From: Nautilus pompilius
Lineage: Eukaryota; Mollusca; Cephalopoda; Nautilida; Nautilidae
Assembly: GCA_018389105.1 (NCBI GenBank)
Contig: JACATO010000335.1
Span: 62,001 to 126,000 of the forward strand
Direction: 5' to 3'
DNA: 64,000 bases
The translations under genes were made by a program, and so were the position numbers. Below are positions 1-13,202 of this stretch, piece after piece (position 1 is the first letter of the stretch; the number at the start of each line of letters is the position of its first letter). The notes below the pieces were generated by a model. The model searched no databases, was not told the DNA's origin, and saw nothing but the letters and a program-made list of their open reading frames with translations.

Positions 1-691
1 GAGTAAGGAGTCAAAATCGTTGATTCAAAACACTTGTATAAATGATGGCAGGTAGGTTGTATGCTAGCGTGTTTTACGATCTTTTTGTAGTTAACACGGA
101 ACCAAAATTTTAATAAATTCCACCGGAAGTTTTAATTATTAGGGGATGTTTTAGTTCCAGTTAAAACTTTATCAAGGCTACACGCTTTCAGTTTTTTAAA
201 AAAAAAACAATTTTATTTTACATATATTTGTTGAAAACATTTGTTTTTGCTACAGAAGCTAAACTTGCTAGTTTAGTAATTATAATGTTTTACTTTAGCC
301 CTCCATCTCTCATCTGAGTGCCTTGTTATTCATCATATGTTGAGCCATAGGAGCTGTGACACAGTATCTTTCTTATTATTAGAAACTCATAATGACAAAT
401 TTTTATTGCTGCAATCCTGCATGCTCTGCATTAAAAGTGTTGGCTAAATATACAACCAGTTCAGTACAATAACTAGTGTTTCTAGGCTGAGATGCAATGA
501 TGTTTTATACAGAAGGTTAAAGAATTTATATTTTTTTCCTTAACCGAATCCTAAATTCATCATTTACAGTCCGTCTCATGCCTCTGCCCGATAGGACTAC
601 AGCGTGTAGATTTGTTGGCATTGTGCCCCAAATAATTAATGAAGTGGAAGGAATGTCAGTTTCAGATTTAGAAAAATTGTGGTGGCTTCTA

Positions 692-711
692 TTTTTTTTT
701 TTTTTTTTTTT
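692..711. repeat. Poly-T run
   Basis: Twenty consecutive T, interrupting a chance open frame. Confidence 0.9.
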
Positions 712-1041
712 CTTATTTTATTTAGACATTTTGCCTTCGGCATTTCTGAAGCAGAAATTTTCAAGCGAGTACGCTTGATATAGCCATTCTTGTTTTTCGC
801 AAAATTGTTTCAATCAAAATCCATGCACACTGTTTTTCTTGCACGCACTTTATTTACTTTTCGTGGTGAGCACTACTTCAGACATCCACCTGTCCATTGA
901 TTCTTGGTAAGGAGTAGAAATTTTGTCCGCAAAAATCTTTGTTACCATCAGTAACATCTGTTTGAAGTTCTTGGCATTACAATGGTGTGTTTCCGTTGCA
1001 CTGCTCTCTTCCTAGAGGGTACAAAGCAGAGTATGGACCTG

Positions 1042-1070
1042 GGCGCGCGTGCACACACACACACACACAC
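1042..1070. repeat. GC/CA microsatellite
   Basis: A GCGCGCG segment followed by about ten CA units. Confidence 0.95.
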
Positions 1071-4000
1071 GAATTCTGGCCCTCCTTGCAGGAATCCCTG
1101 TTGGGCAGAATCCCTAATTGAATGCAGAGGAAGCTGGAAACTAGAAGTCCAATTACCTCGTTCACACACTATGATTTTTATTGATTTATGCATATACATC
1201 ATTAGCAGTATGTGTGTGCCCTCACAGACCAGTTGTTGGGATTTCCTTAGTAGATAGAGAAGGAATCTATCCTTTAGTATTCTTTTTGTTGTTTTTCTTT
1301 CTTTTTTTTTTAAAAATGCCATATTGCTTGACCATGCAATTAATGACTGGTGTTACATTAGAAGACTCAAATTTTAACAAAACCTTAAAGTTTTTCAACT
1401 TTTAGAAAGTAAACTATTAATTTTTAGAGTTTCATTTGGTAATATGAAGGTTCTGTAAACAAGAAATCAAAATGAAAATTTTCAATTAATATCTATGCTG
1501 ATTCTTTACATAAGTGAATGCCATTTGGTGATAACAAGGTCCTAAATCAAGTATAGTAGCTTCAATGTGAAAAAACATAAATTGTTTATTAATCTTCTTT
1601 AGTTCTGTCTTAGCCCTGCATTTAACACCCTTTATATGCCATGCCAGTTTTTACCTACCTTATAAAATAACACCTGACTCCAATTTTCAATCCAGCTTAG
1701 AAACCCTAGAATTGGTGTCAAACTACTTGCATATTTAATCAAATATAATTGTAATCCAAAACACATGGAGTTAGAACAATAGGGATTTGTTACAAAGGGT
1801 CATAATAATATAAGTATTTCAAATTAAATCTAGATAATGTATGTATGTATTAGAATTAATGAAAAATATTACAGTGTGCATACTGATTAACTAACAATTA
1901 GGTATTAAAAATAAAATCATAATTATTATTTGAAAATAATAGATTTTTTAATTCTTTAATTGGAGAATGTATTTTCTTGTTTGCTTTTTAATTATGTTAG
2001 ATTTATGTGTGCAGTAGGTTGTTAGACACAAAATTGATTTTTAAAAATTTTTGTCCTATACTTTTAGTATCTGGGAACAGTTATGATTTCCTCTTGTGGG
2101 GATGAGTCTAATGAGATAATTAACATTTACTTGTTCTAGAATTTTCATTTGCTGTGGTAAGTTACGTTCAGATGAACTGCAATGTCTGGCGTAAATTATG
2201 GAATCCCTTCCAGCTTAGTTAAATCTCCTGATTTGTATGCTATGAAGAATCAACATCCAAACCATTAGGTCAGTTGCGCACCCAAGGTTATTACCGGCAG
2301 GAGGGGGTGGGTAAGAGATTTGCATTTGAATCATATTTTGTAGCAAGACTAATTTTTTTCTACAGCTTTTAGAAATTTGTAATTCCTGTAACAGCGAGAC
2401 AAGAGAAGGGCATCTACTAAAAGGTTATTGTCATAGTGTATTTAGCTAAGCAATCACTGTTACGCTACTTTATGCTGGCACAGATTTTCCGAGTTTAGTG
2501 AATGTAACTGAGGTAAACCAGAAGTGATTTTTATATGAAAAGAGATGGTTATTTATTCTATGCAGGATAGTTGAGCTTTATCTCTGTGCATAGATAGAGC
2601 ATAAGTTGTTTGTTGTCTGCACTTTGGCACTAGAACTGGCTTACAGCCATGTTCTTGACTTTAAACTATGCCAGGAGTGATCTGGTGTGATTGTTACGAT
2701 GGTATGTCTCAAAGATTGGTCATGAAAGGATCACTGGTAAGCATTTGATAATTAAAATTCAGGTTGGATTGTATGATGTCTGAAATGAGCTGTGATGGAA
2801 AACTTTACAAAAAAGGGTCTATTAAAGACCAGCGTGGTTAAAGTCAATTAAGGATGGCTTTCTACTTCGTAAACAAAATGGCAGCAGGTGCTTGTTCATT
2901 TTTGCTGATCACTCATTAGAACTCATCACCGACTCAGTTACGCCTTCTGCAGCCAGTGCTCTAAGGTTATTGGTGATTATTTTTGTGCTTTGCCTGCCAT
3001 GTCTTTAGGTCCAAACAGTTGAGGTAATGTGACTCTGATTTGAGGAGATGCCTCTAGCCATGTAACACTCCAAACATAATGAGCTTACATCAGCATTTTT
3101 GTTCCTTTATTTTTTTTTTTGCTTAATTTTATAACATCAAAAAAAACAACAAAGCTTCTGAAGTTGAGTCTATGGCGCCATAGCTGGATTATGGTGGTTG
3201 AATACAAAAACCCATGTTTATCTTTTCCATACTTGGCCAGACAGTGGTATTAGCCGCAGGCAATCTGTTAACAGAGTTTGTATTTCTGGCTTACCCGTTA
3301 CGATTACTGCAGGCCTTAGATTGGCATCATTTTACAAGGAAGAGTTAGTTGGCAGGAATACGTAAAGATGAGCTGTCATTTTGAAATCATTAATTTCACC
3401 AAGGGAAAACAAACTGTTTTCAGAAGTTTTAATGAGGTGGTGAAGCAAGTAGAATAACTTGCTTTGGGTCAGAATGTTCAAGATACTCTGTAATGTCATG
3501 AATATTCTGTGAAAGGCCCAAGATTGGAGCAATTAGATGTAAATACACCCTAACCCTGTATCATTGTAGCGTAGATCTGCCACCGCAAAGATACATGTAT
3601 TAAGGATATCTAAAATTCCATTCATTATGATTTAGAGACTACTACCCTTTGAGGGAATGTTGACAGACTGATGTGCAGAAGTCCTTAATTTAAATGAAAA
3701 CTGTTCAGGGGGGGAACTTTCAATTACTCTCTCGCTGGTAAGTCGGCTTCAGAAAATAATCATGCAGCCTGTCAGTCAATCTGTGTGAAAAAGAAAAGAA
3801 ACCTGCCACCATCGGTACCATTTCGTGTAGATTCAGTGAGACTGGACCTTACTGGTTAAAATTCATGTGTTCTATAATAATTTTTATTTTTTTTTATTTA
3901 GCCAAAATGGTTTAATGACAAAATTCAAGCTTCTGTCAAAGCCTCGACTTTCTCTCTTTATTAAGTTCAAAACTCCTCTACGCAAATGAGTATGAAACTT

Positions 4001-4569
4001 TGAGAATATGGAGGCGCAAGTGTAGTATTTGGAAACTAGACCAGGATGGAATGCATCTGGATGGTTTTCCATGCATCACTAGCAGAAGACTCTGTGACAC
4101 TTTGCATACATTTAAAAAAAAAAATGCAAAATAGGTTGTTACTAAAATGTATCTATGCTCATTACTTCCAACGAAGGCTCTGTTAAATATGCAATGTTGT
4201 CAAAAAAAACAACAAAATATTTTTTTTAAATATAATTAATGGTTCTTTACATTCAAGGGCTACATCAATGATGTGTTTTGTGACCACAATTTATTTATTT
4301 ATAGTTTTATGTATACATTCATAAGTAATTCGTTTTCTAAAAGTGGCAGGCTGCTGACATGTTTTAGACATGACACATTAAGATGCACACATTTTAGATG
4401 CTGTATTTGAGATGTAAAAGTCGTGTAGTTCTGGTGCCTCAGGTGAGTGAACATTTTGCGCATCTAATGCTTTGCATACATTTAATGGATTAATTTAAAC
4501 ATTTATCATGTTAACCCTCTTGTACTAAAATGTAAGTTTATAATAGTTTCTTCTCTTGACTTTTGAGGT

Positions 4570-4780
4570 CTAAGGCTCTTGAGCACTGGTCAAGGTGCAA
4601 GCCGATTAAGAGTTATCCGCACCACAAATGCCTGGAAATCTCTACTAGAATTCTTCGTTTTTAAAGGTGGGAGTAGACTGAAGTTCCAAGAGGAAATCCA
4701 TTTAGTTAGTTGCTAAAGAAGAGTGCCATGGTTGGGTGTGGAGGGTACATAAGACTGAACTTAAGTTGACTAGACTTGGA
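4570..4780. repeat. Dispersed repeat, copy A (5'-truncated relative of the 39.4-kb copy)
   Basis: The block CTTGAGCACTGGTCAAG at 4578-4594 is identical to 39492-39508. It is followed by collinear diverged matches: AAGAGTT, then GAATTCTTCGTTTTTAAAGG against GAAGCCTTCATTTTCAAATG, then GAGTAGA. The upstream two hairpins of copy B are missing here, so this copy is truncated or starts later. It is older or more diverged than copy B. Confidence 0.6.
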
Positions 4781-5533
4781 TTCTTGTATTTTTGTTTGTA
4801 AAGTATAAATCCATATTATTTATATATTGTGTGCTTTTGATGATGTTGGCATTTTGTTTAATAAAAAGTAATAAGAAATGTTGTTAGGTTTCAAGAGTAA
4901 TTTAATTATGATACTAGAGCTCAAGGATTGAGTTTGTTACTTTCATAGAACAAAAGTACTGTGAAAATTTTTTTGTCATAATCAGAGTAAACTTTATTCT
5001 CTGTACCAGCCGTGTAATAGAATACAAGCTTGCATCCACAGCTTTACTGATGAGAATTAAATTTTGCATAAGTTTCTCTCTTTTTTTAAATGTTAGCTGA
5101 GGAACTAATTTGATTTATCAAGGTTAAGCATATATGCAATTGTCTTTTTACTTGGTGCAAGGTCATATTTTTATATTACTAAATTTTTGAAAATGTAACT
5201 TTTCCCTGTACAGTGAGAGAATGATAATGGAAGGAATAACCAATTTCCAATAGTAGAAAAATTTGTAAAACAAACAAAAAATAAAGGGATTAATTGCTCT
5301 CAATTGTTAAAAATTTTATTTTGAAAATTATTATTGTTAAATTTGACTTTTATTTCATCATAAGAAATTTGCTTTTATGTGGTATGGAACAAGAGTATTG
5401 CTTTTGGGAATTAATTCATCATAGAAATGTATGACTAGACATTCTGGCCACAGATGCCAACAGTGCATCATGAACAGTTGAGGCTGGACTGGAAACCAAA
5501 GGAATCTTGCATATGTACTTTGGCTTCAAGTTT

Positions 5534-5592
5534 TCTTGTCAAGCATACAGATGTCTTCAGCAGATGTTCTTGATTATATAGCTCTAATTTTT
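5534..5592. repeat. Short dispersed repeat, copy 1
   Basis: The run GCATACAGATGTCTTCAGCA, followed by ATGTTC and, after a gap, TATAGCTCTAA, recurs at 8129-8186 with a few substitutions and a small insertion. The shared part is about 55-65 bp. This is too long and too ordered to be chance, but too short to assign to a repeat class. The long open frame on the minus strand across 5468-5860 overlaps this repeat and is not treated as a gene. Confidence 0.55.
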
Positions 5593-8120
5593 GAGGAACC
5601 AGCCAAAAGTAAAACATGTTTGGCATTTTATAGATTGCTTGCATACAAATGAGATAAACATTGTTGACTTTCAGTAGGGAAGGAAATGCTAAACCTTTTT
5701 TGATTAGTAGAGGGAGAAATGTAGAACAGCCTGCTAGTATAGAACACAAGAGCAAGTGGTCCATTGGGTAGGGGGCTGGACCTGCTTCCACCTGCTGGTT
5801 AGTAAAAGGAGACTGATCCAGAAAAAAATGTTTTGTCAAGTTGATTAAGAAAATCAACACTTCTGGTTAGATGTTAAACAGCTTTTTCATTGTTAAAATT
5901 GAAGTCACAAATGACAGGCATGCATACGCCATTGTGTTTGCCTAAGATTAGATCGAAATAGCTAACCAACTTTGATGGAAGACTTCATTTGTCAGGACAA
6001 CTGGCATTATAATTCAATGTGGATGTACAAGAAGACAGTGTTCTGATTGGTTCAGAAATTGAATTTAGGAACAGGTTACAACTTTAGTATTGAGGAGTTA
6101 GCTTAAAGATTGAAGGGAAATGATTGCATAAATCATTGATAAATATGTGGAATTCTGACATCAGCAAAATTGATTTTGTTAAGGAAAAAAAATGCAAATA
6201 AATGAGTTAATCAAATATTCTGAATTCCAATATTTGATTGTGTGATAATGACATTCTTTTGGTTCAGTGCACAAGCTAGTTGTCATTTTGTCTGTTTAAA
6301 TATTATTTCTGTTGGTAGCTTACCAGAATAAAAGTAATTTGTTAGTTAAATTTCCATAGCAACCAACTATCTTGATATTGCAATTTTATTTGGGAAGAGA
6401 TAGGAAAGAAATGCAGATTTTAATGAATAGGATGTTATCTAAGTCTTCTCACTGCAAGCTGTTAGTCCCTATTACAAAAACCTTGATTTGTCTTTTAGTT
6501 TTATATTTATCAGCCTCTGCATTATTAATTTTCTTAAAAATGCACAAATTTAAACCTTAGGTTTTAATAGAAGATATGTAAAGTAATATTTTACCCTTCC
6601 GACTATTCCTGGTAAAAAATTTAGTGTATTTCTTTGTGGCATTGTAGGGGGAGACTAAATACTAAGTGCGTGAAGCAGTCAACTCCGGACTGCGCCATCA
6701 CTGGCAGACTTTAGTTTAAAGAAAGTTATCTTCTGCAGAAGTTGACCAACTGTGGAAGTAGAACAGGTTCTCTCTTGATTATTTGGCTTATTTGTACAGC
6801 GAGGTAGGGTTAGGTTGCTTGTTGCTGCTGCCTCTTATTTAAGGGAAGATGACTTGTTCCACTTAACCATCTATATTTGGGGAGGTCACTTTTCAGGCCA
6901 CCTCATTTACTTAAGGAAAATTAAATTATCAAAGGAGTAAATATGTTTTTGCTTTTGATACTGCCCATTGTTAAGAAACGGTTATTTTTAAAGCTTAGTA
7001 AACTTAAGTAGCTGCCATTGTCCCATACTTTTGTGTGCTTATTTTTATTTTTGGTTATTTTTCTCACGTGTTAGATAGTCCTTGATCACATAAGAGGGAA
7101 TAACTGTGGTAAGTGATTGGGGGGGGATTAAGGGATACAGAGCCAACTCAGCACTACTACTGATTTCACAGATATGGCTACATGTGTGTTATATATATAT
7201 AATGCATAAAACATGCAATGAGTCTGCATGTGGGGTAGGTAATATGATGTGCCAGCAGCAGTTAGAGAGGATTCAACGTTAATGTACTGGAAATGTATAG
7301 GTTCTTATAACTTTAAAATCTGTATTGCTGTTTATGGTTGTTGAGATACGATGTATTTTTTTTATTAACAAACTTCACAGATTTACCTTGTTTCTATGTG
7401 ATATACTTAACTTCTCTATCCAGCTACAGATGTTAAAGTGCACATGAAATTAAATAGTTCATTTTTAATCACTAAATATGGCGTGTAATTCAACTGATAA
7501 ATACAGGTTTTCCATGGTCACCAGAAAACTTGAGCTACCATGTAATTAATAGTTGAGCAGAGACCAGAACAACTTTATAATGATTGATATTGATTCTGCA
7601 AATTTAAATTCATTCTAACATAACCTTTGTTTATGGGTATTTTTCATGTGACATCTCACTTCTGTTTCAGCAGAAGAAAAGAATTCTATAATTTTTATTG
7701 TAGATGTTGGGGAAAAGCTATTTTATTAAATATATTAAACATTCTTGTGTTTATCTAATTTGTAACAATGAGAAAGGCTAAACAGCCTCTGATCTGATTC
7801 TTTACATTTTTTTTCCAGTAATTTTCTTCGTGCTGATTTAAATTTAACTTGTGGCTTTTATATATAATGTATGTTGTTTTTCTTAAAAAAAAAAAAATAA
7901 CCCCTTAATTAAGGGTAAAATGATGTGGCAATGAAAAAGGGTTAATTACTAAAGAATCTCTCAGATTAACGAAGCAGATTGTGGACACTACAACCATGAT
8001 ACCATTTACACTTAGAGGCAGTGCGTCCATGTTTAGTTTAGACGTCAATTTTTGTGACAATGCATTGTGGGGGGGTTATCACCAGAGCGAAGCTTATTCT
8101 GTGTGCTTTTTTTCTTTGTT

Positions 8121-8190
8121 TTCTTGATGAGCATACAGATGTCTTCGGCAAATGTTCATGGATATCCTTAAACATTTATAGCTCTAAACC
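8121..8190. repeat. Short dispersed repeat, copy 2
   Basis: This is collinear with 5534-5592. It begins TCTTGATGAGCATACAGATG, continues TCTTCGGCAAATGTTCATGG, and after a 17-bp insertion relative to copy 1 ends TATAGCTCTAAA. It is in the same orientation as copy 1, 2.6 kb away, so it could be an old local duplication or two insertions of one repeat. Confidence 0.55.
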
Positions 8191-9210
8191 GAGGTCTTGA
8201 TTTGCTACAGCCTTTGTTTAATCATAGTTTATGAATACTGAAAAGCAGTCTTTTTAAAAATGGATTTCACAAAGTAACAAAATCAGGGAAAAAAAAGATC
8301 TTTGGTGTAATAAAAGGGCTGTGGAGTTTGTTTTTTGTTGTTTTTCAGGCTTTACCTACCATCTTGCTTCTTTTGATTAAATTAGCCAATGAACTAGGTT
8401 TTTGTGTTTTGTTCATCAGTGCAGCTGATATTTGCATATTTTTACAATTTTCTAAGCTGGTCTTGAACCTGGCCTGTTGATTACCGAATGCTAAATTGCC
8501 TTGTTGATTTTTGGCCAGTTGTTTAACCTACTCCATGGGACATCTGCACACTGAGATATCATTTCTGGTTGTAAGTCTTCCTGATGGAGTCCCACATACT
8601 GCTGACTTTTGGCAAAAATCTTAGTGACAGGTAAAAAAAATAAACTGATATATTTCTTTTGTGAGAAGATTGCTCAAACCTGACCGAGCTGATGGTAGCA
8701 ATCACATGGGCTTCATTAATTCAATTTTCAGCACTAAAGTGCTCGGAAAAGATTTGGATTTTTGCAAACATTTAGGCCATTTCTACAAACTTGCACTAAC
8801 ATAGTAATAGCAATGAATGGTAGACTTTGTGCACATTGTTCATGTGGAATGTGTTGGGAGTGGAATGCACTGCTGGCAAAGATATCTGAATTTGTACTAA
8901 AGGATGGAAAGAGATAAGCAATAGCCATAGTATTTTGCTCATAGATATGACATAATTACTGCCAGATGCTTAAATTCAGGGATTCATCTAGAGTTTAAGA
9001 AAACAGAACTTATACTTTACTTATCTGAGGATAAAAATCAAATAAGCTCTTAAATTTGACCCTTTGAACCCTAAGTCGGAATGGATGCTGGGCTCCTGAG
9101 GCATAATCACCAAAAATTAATATATTAAGCTGAAATAATGTTGTAATGCATGTATTTATACATTCAAGGTAACAAATTGTAAAATAGTTGGCTCCCGTAT
9201 AATGCCAGTA

Positions 9211-9812
9211 CAGTTGATCCCTGCGTAATGGCGGTTGGCATTCGCGGCCCCGGTTATTTGCGGAATTTCCTTTGAACCTAACTAATAATTCTTTGTGGAA
9301 ACCCCCGCATATTTGCGGAATTGCAAATATCTTCCGCGATTTTTTGGCTTTTTTTCGTGGCATTATATATTTTTTCACGCTTTTTAACGCTAAATTATTA
9401 ATAACAATATAATTTACTAATTTTGTAATATAAATACTAACATGAATTCAGCAAAATACCAATATAAAATAAGCGCTATTGGCTGGAGGTTTGAAAGTAG
9501 CCAATCCGAGAGCGTTATTCCATTTCTCCTTGCTGCTGATTGGCTGCTGCCCACAAGGCGCTATCTCAGGAAGATGCAGACCAGCAGCCCCGCATCATCC
9601 CAATTTACTGCGTGTAGCTATCTCAAGTGTTTCTCTGAGTGTTGTATTTTTTATTAAATTATTATTATATATTTACTTATATTTTTTATTATATTTTACA
9701 TTATATTTTGACATTTATAGGCATTTTTATGGACCATGTCCAATATTCGCGGTTTTTCACTCTTCGCAGGTGCTCTAGGAATGTAAGCCCTGCGAATACT
9801 GGGAGACAACTG
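9211..9812 (+). mobile_element. Non-autonomous Tigger-like element (MITE)
   Basis: The ends are CAGTTGATCCC on the left and, inverted, CAGTTGTCTCCC on the right, flanked by TA at 9209-9210 and 9813-9814. Both arms contain several TTCGCGG, TTTGCGG or TCCGCGA motifs, as in the element at 14.65 kb, but the end sequence differs (CAGTTG against CAGTAA), so this is a related but separate family. The interior holds no coherent transposase. Open frames crossing it, such as those at 9442-9992 and 9010-9378, are chance readings of transposon DNA. The right arm ends in GCGAATACTGGGAGACAACTG. The strand is nominal. Confidence 0.82.
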
Positions 9813-12800
9813 TATTCTCATTTTTTTTTTGTGCCAGGTTTTCCAGCAGGTGGATCCATTCTTGATACACATTTTTTAAAAACCTTGTCCAGAAACATGT
9901 CAAGAAATTCTATGGCTTTATTGTCAGCTTCTGTATTTTGGGCTTATGTTTTTCCCTCAAAATATAGTAGTTACAGAGAGAAATTTTTTTGACCAACCTC
10001 TATCAAGTTTGTGAACATTGTGTTTTGCTGCACTTGAGGTGATGATGCATTGCCTCCACTTCTTGATCACTACACCCATCAACATTACTTTCTTCCTCTG
10101 ATGAAAACAATCATTTTATCAGATGCTCAATAATTGTCAATTTTTTTGTTTCATGTTTTCAGAGTAAATTAAATCAAGTACCCAAGCTTCCATAAATCTT
10201 TGAGTTATGCTCACACTGGGCACCATATTTTTACCTTGTTCATTCACGTTTTAGCTTCTAAATTTTGACCAAACATTGGTTGATTAGTGGCAGCCACCAT
10301 TTGCAAATGAACACTGCCTAGGTGCTTTAGTAATATGAGCTCTGATTAGCCAATAGGTTTCCTGGAAATACAAGAACACAACATTTACACAAACCATGTG
10401 GTCAGAGAGCAAGATACAGGTATGGTGGAATGTAGACGGATTTGCGGCAGACCGAAATATCAGTCTGATGGGCTTAAAAGGTTAACTATATTTTTAAGAC
10501 TTTGAGTTTTTCTTTCTGTAAATCCTAAAAGTTGTATTTAGCTAAAAAAAAGAAAGAAAAATAAAATAAAAATTAACTATTTGAAAACCTGTATTTTACC
10601 ATAGTGTTCTAAATTTGAATAGATGTGTGCATAAGGGCAGTAGGTTTCTGTCTAACTGCCTGTGTGTATTAATGAAGCGCACAGCGACAATTTCCATTTC
10701 TTATGTTTAATGATGCAGTAGAATACTTTTGGAAGAAACTTTGATAAAAAAAAAAAGCTCCATCAGCGCATGAGCATGCAAGATGAAAACCAATGTCTTT
10801 TAGTAGTTAAATGGTTAATCGCTCAAAGGCCACTCTTTCATCTGGAATTTTTGTTTCATTTTATATTTTTCAAAAAAATAATCCCTCCTCAGTCAAAAGT
10901 TTTGGATAACTTTAATTAGTTGGTTGTTTCACGATGTTGTTTTTCTTTTTTAGGCTGGCTTGCTGCTTTCTGGTCATAATTAGCATAATAAGCAGTCTCC
11001 ATGTTGTTTTGCTGTTTTTTTGGGGGGTGGGCTGAGCTCTGAATTACCATTGTGCGCTTGATTAAGTTTTTGCTACGCAACTGTGCACCACTGTAACCAG
11101 TTTTCCAAGCATTTCTGCCATAAGGAGAATATGGCAAATAAATGATGCAAAAGGAAGAAAAGCTGAACAGCTGATGCCAAATTGTTGAAGTCTTCGAATA
11201 AATTAATATTGTGAGCATTTATATAATTTCTTTTTCTTTTTCAAAGATTTCTCCTTGGACGATGATGGCATAACTCTGTTTATTCTAAATGGTCCTAAAT
11301 CCACTCTGTGTTAGCCTTTTAATAACAAAGGGTTCTTTGTGGAAGCTGTTTTAACTTTAAAGAATATCTTAAGTGCAGTTCTGGTTTGAGATTCATTTGA
11401 TTAATGGCTACTCATGTTTACTGTATCTATCAGGTTTTGAGACTAACTTTCATAAAGTGTGATTGCCTTAAAATTACCTGTTGAAATCAAACAGCCCCCC
11501 CCCATTGTATTCCGCTGTTTATTTAGTGATATTAAGTAAAGTTTGGTATTAACCAGCATAGCGCACACCTGTGGTTTAGGAGATTGTTTATTTGCCAAAT
11601 TGCTGACTGTGACCTCTGTGAGTGTGGATTTTTGTGTTTTAAGAAAAAGTACTTCCATTGGTTAAAATAAAAAGCATCTAATATTTGTTCACATTTTATT
11701 ATTTTTTTTTTTTTAAAGAAGACTTAGAAAAAAATAAGAAATGCTTCTCTACTGGTTGTAATTTAGTTTGATAGGAAAGAAAGTTGTAGTTATAGCCATT
11801 GGCCATTTATTTCATCATTTTGTCTTTTTTTAACCTTTTAAGAATCCCCCCCTTTTTTTTGTTTGTTTGTTTGTTTTAAAGCTGTCACATTTTCCTGGTT
11901 TTCTTGAGTTACTGGAAAATGGTCAATGTCATCAACTTTCTCTTTCCAGCAGCACTGCGAGCTGTTTGGGCATTATGATGAGCAGGAAACCATAAATCTG
12001 CATACCATCATGCAGCCATAGAAAAATGGTTTTTCCAGCTTTGCTCTGAACCCAACTATTAGCATGGTACATGTACTAGTGACGATCTGGTAGAGTCTCT
12101 CATTCCTCTACCATAAAGCCATCACCTGAAAGATTACAACCTTGCAATGTTTAAAACCCATTACAGATTCCATCCTTGATTTTCTCGTTTTGTACAGTGG
12201 AACCCGTTCACTCTAGCAGCTTATTAAAAGCCATTCTTTTCTCTTGATCCTGTCTACCTTTTCATTAAGAACAGCCTGTAAGCACCACCATCATATTCTT
12301 GATTTCAGCACTTTGTCAGAACCCATGGATAGCTTTCTTTTAAAATCTTCAAATATCAGCATCTTTCCATTAATTCTCACTTAACTGTGGCCTGTAAATG
12401 AATGTCTTTTGTTTGCTGGTTGAGAAACTAAGGTTTGACCTTATGTAGTAGTCTGGGCTTGGTGTCCTCTCTTTGATTGGGATGCTACCAGTCTGCTCTG
12501 GAAGGGGTGTCAAGCCATACAATGATTTGGGGGTTGTGTGTGGAAGATTGAAAGTGATTAGATAAATTAAAGTTTCTCATCTTTATATTGAAGATTGTGG
12601 GGGATTTGATTGAGGCTTTTAAAATGTAAGCAAGTCTAGTGGCATCCTGTTCTGTGGACCCCATGCATATGTAGGTTTTTTTGTTTTTTTTTTTGGTTCC
12701 CAAATATGCAGAACAGTTTGTACATCATAATTATTTAACATTATTAATACACTCTAAAAATGTATTAAGTTATTGGTTTCGAGCAACAAAATGATATGTA

Positions 12801-12984
12801 TATACATGGATTCCTTCACATGGAAAACATTCTGTGGACTCAATTTTTCAACCAGTGATAGCACTGGTTGCATCTTTAAGTACAGTCTTTTCTTCTTCTT
12901 CTTATATTGTATTTATTATAATATTATTATGACCTCCAGTTTTATTTCTCTGAAAGGTCAGTCAATGCTAAAGAAATTAAAGAA

Positions 12985-12985
<1 letters not shown>

Positions 12986-13016
<31 letters not shown>
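12986..13016. repeat. CT microsatellite
   Basis: About fifteen CT units, followed by imperfect CT-rich sequence to about 13032. Confidence 0.95.
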
Positions 13017-13022
<6 letters not shown>

Positions 13023-13098
13023 CTCTGCTCTCTGTGCTAATCTTCATGTTTTAAATTTAAAATTTTTATAACAATACTTTGTTGTTTTTTTTTTTCAG

Positions 13099-13202
13099 GA
13101 ATTTTTTAACAAAAAGGTACAAGGGAAGTTGAAAAGACATAGAAATAAGGAACAAGATCACATGAGCTAAACAGCTGAAAGAGGAGACTTCTGCTACTTG
13201 AG
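13099..13202 (+). other. Possible non-coding or cryptic exon with good splice signals
   Basis: A long T tract followed by CAG ends at 13098, and a donor-like GAG|GTAGGT follows 13202. The 104 bp between them would be a normal exon length. The best frame is open for only 23 codons before a TAA, so it is not coding on its own; it could be a UTR or lncRNA exon, or a chance pairing in T-rich DNA. Confidence 0.15.

Larger units (their letters stand above)
1..4569. other. Non-coding DNA, no gene recognised
   Basis: All open frames are short (at most 124 codons) and overlap microsatellites or poly-T. I see no splice-bounded coding block. CG dinucleotides are moderately depleted. Only simple repeats stand out. 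Confidence 0.7.
4781..9210. other. Non-coding DNA with two short related repeats
   Basis: Apart from the pair at 5.53 and 8.12 kb, nothing is recognised. The 130-codon minus-strand frame at 5468-5860 has a biased composition, overlaps one of these repeats and is not supported as a gene. A 14-bp palindrome, CCCTTAATTAAGGG, lies at 7902-7915. Confidence 0.65.

Noticed and set aside
948-1322. 124-codon minus-strand open frame
   Set aside because: It is carried through the CA microsatellite and a T-rich tract; a low-complexity artefact.
5468-5860. 130-codon minus-strand open frame
   Set aside because: It overlaps a dispersed repeat and has a composition expected of AT-rich DNA; no domain or splice context.
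7902-7915. 14-bp palindrome CCCTTAATTAAGGG
   Set aside because: Palindromes of this length are expected by chance several times in the window.
9442-9992. Overlapping open frames in the Tigger-like element
   Set aside because: They read through transposon non-coding DNA and past its right end; no transposase motifs.
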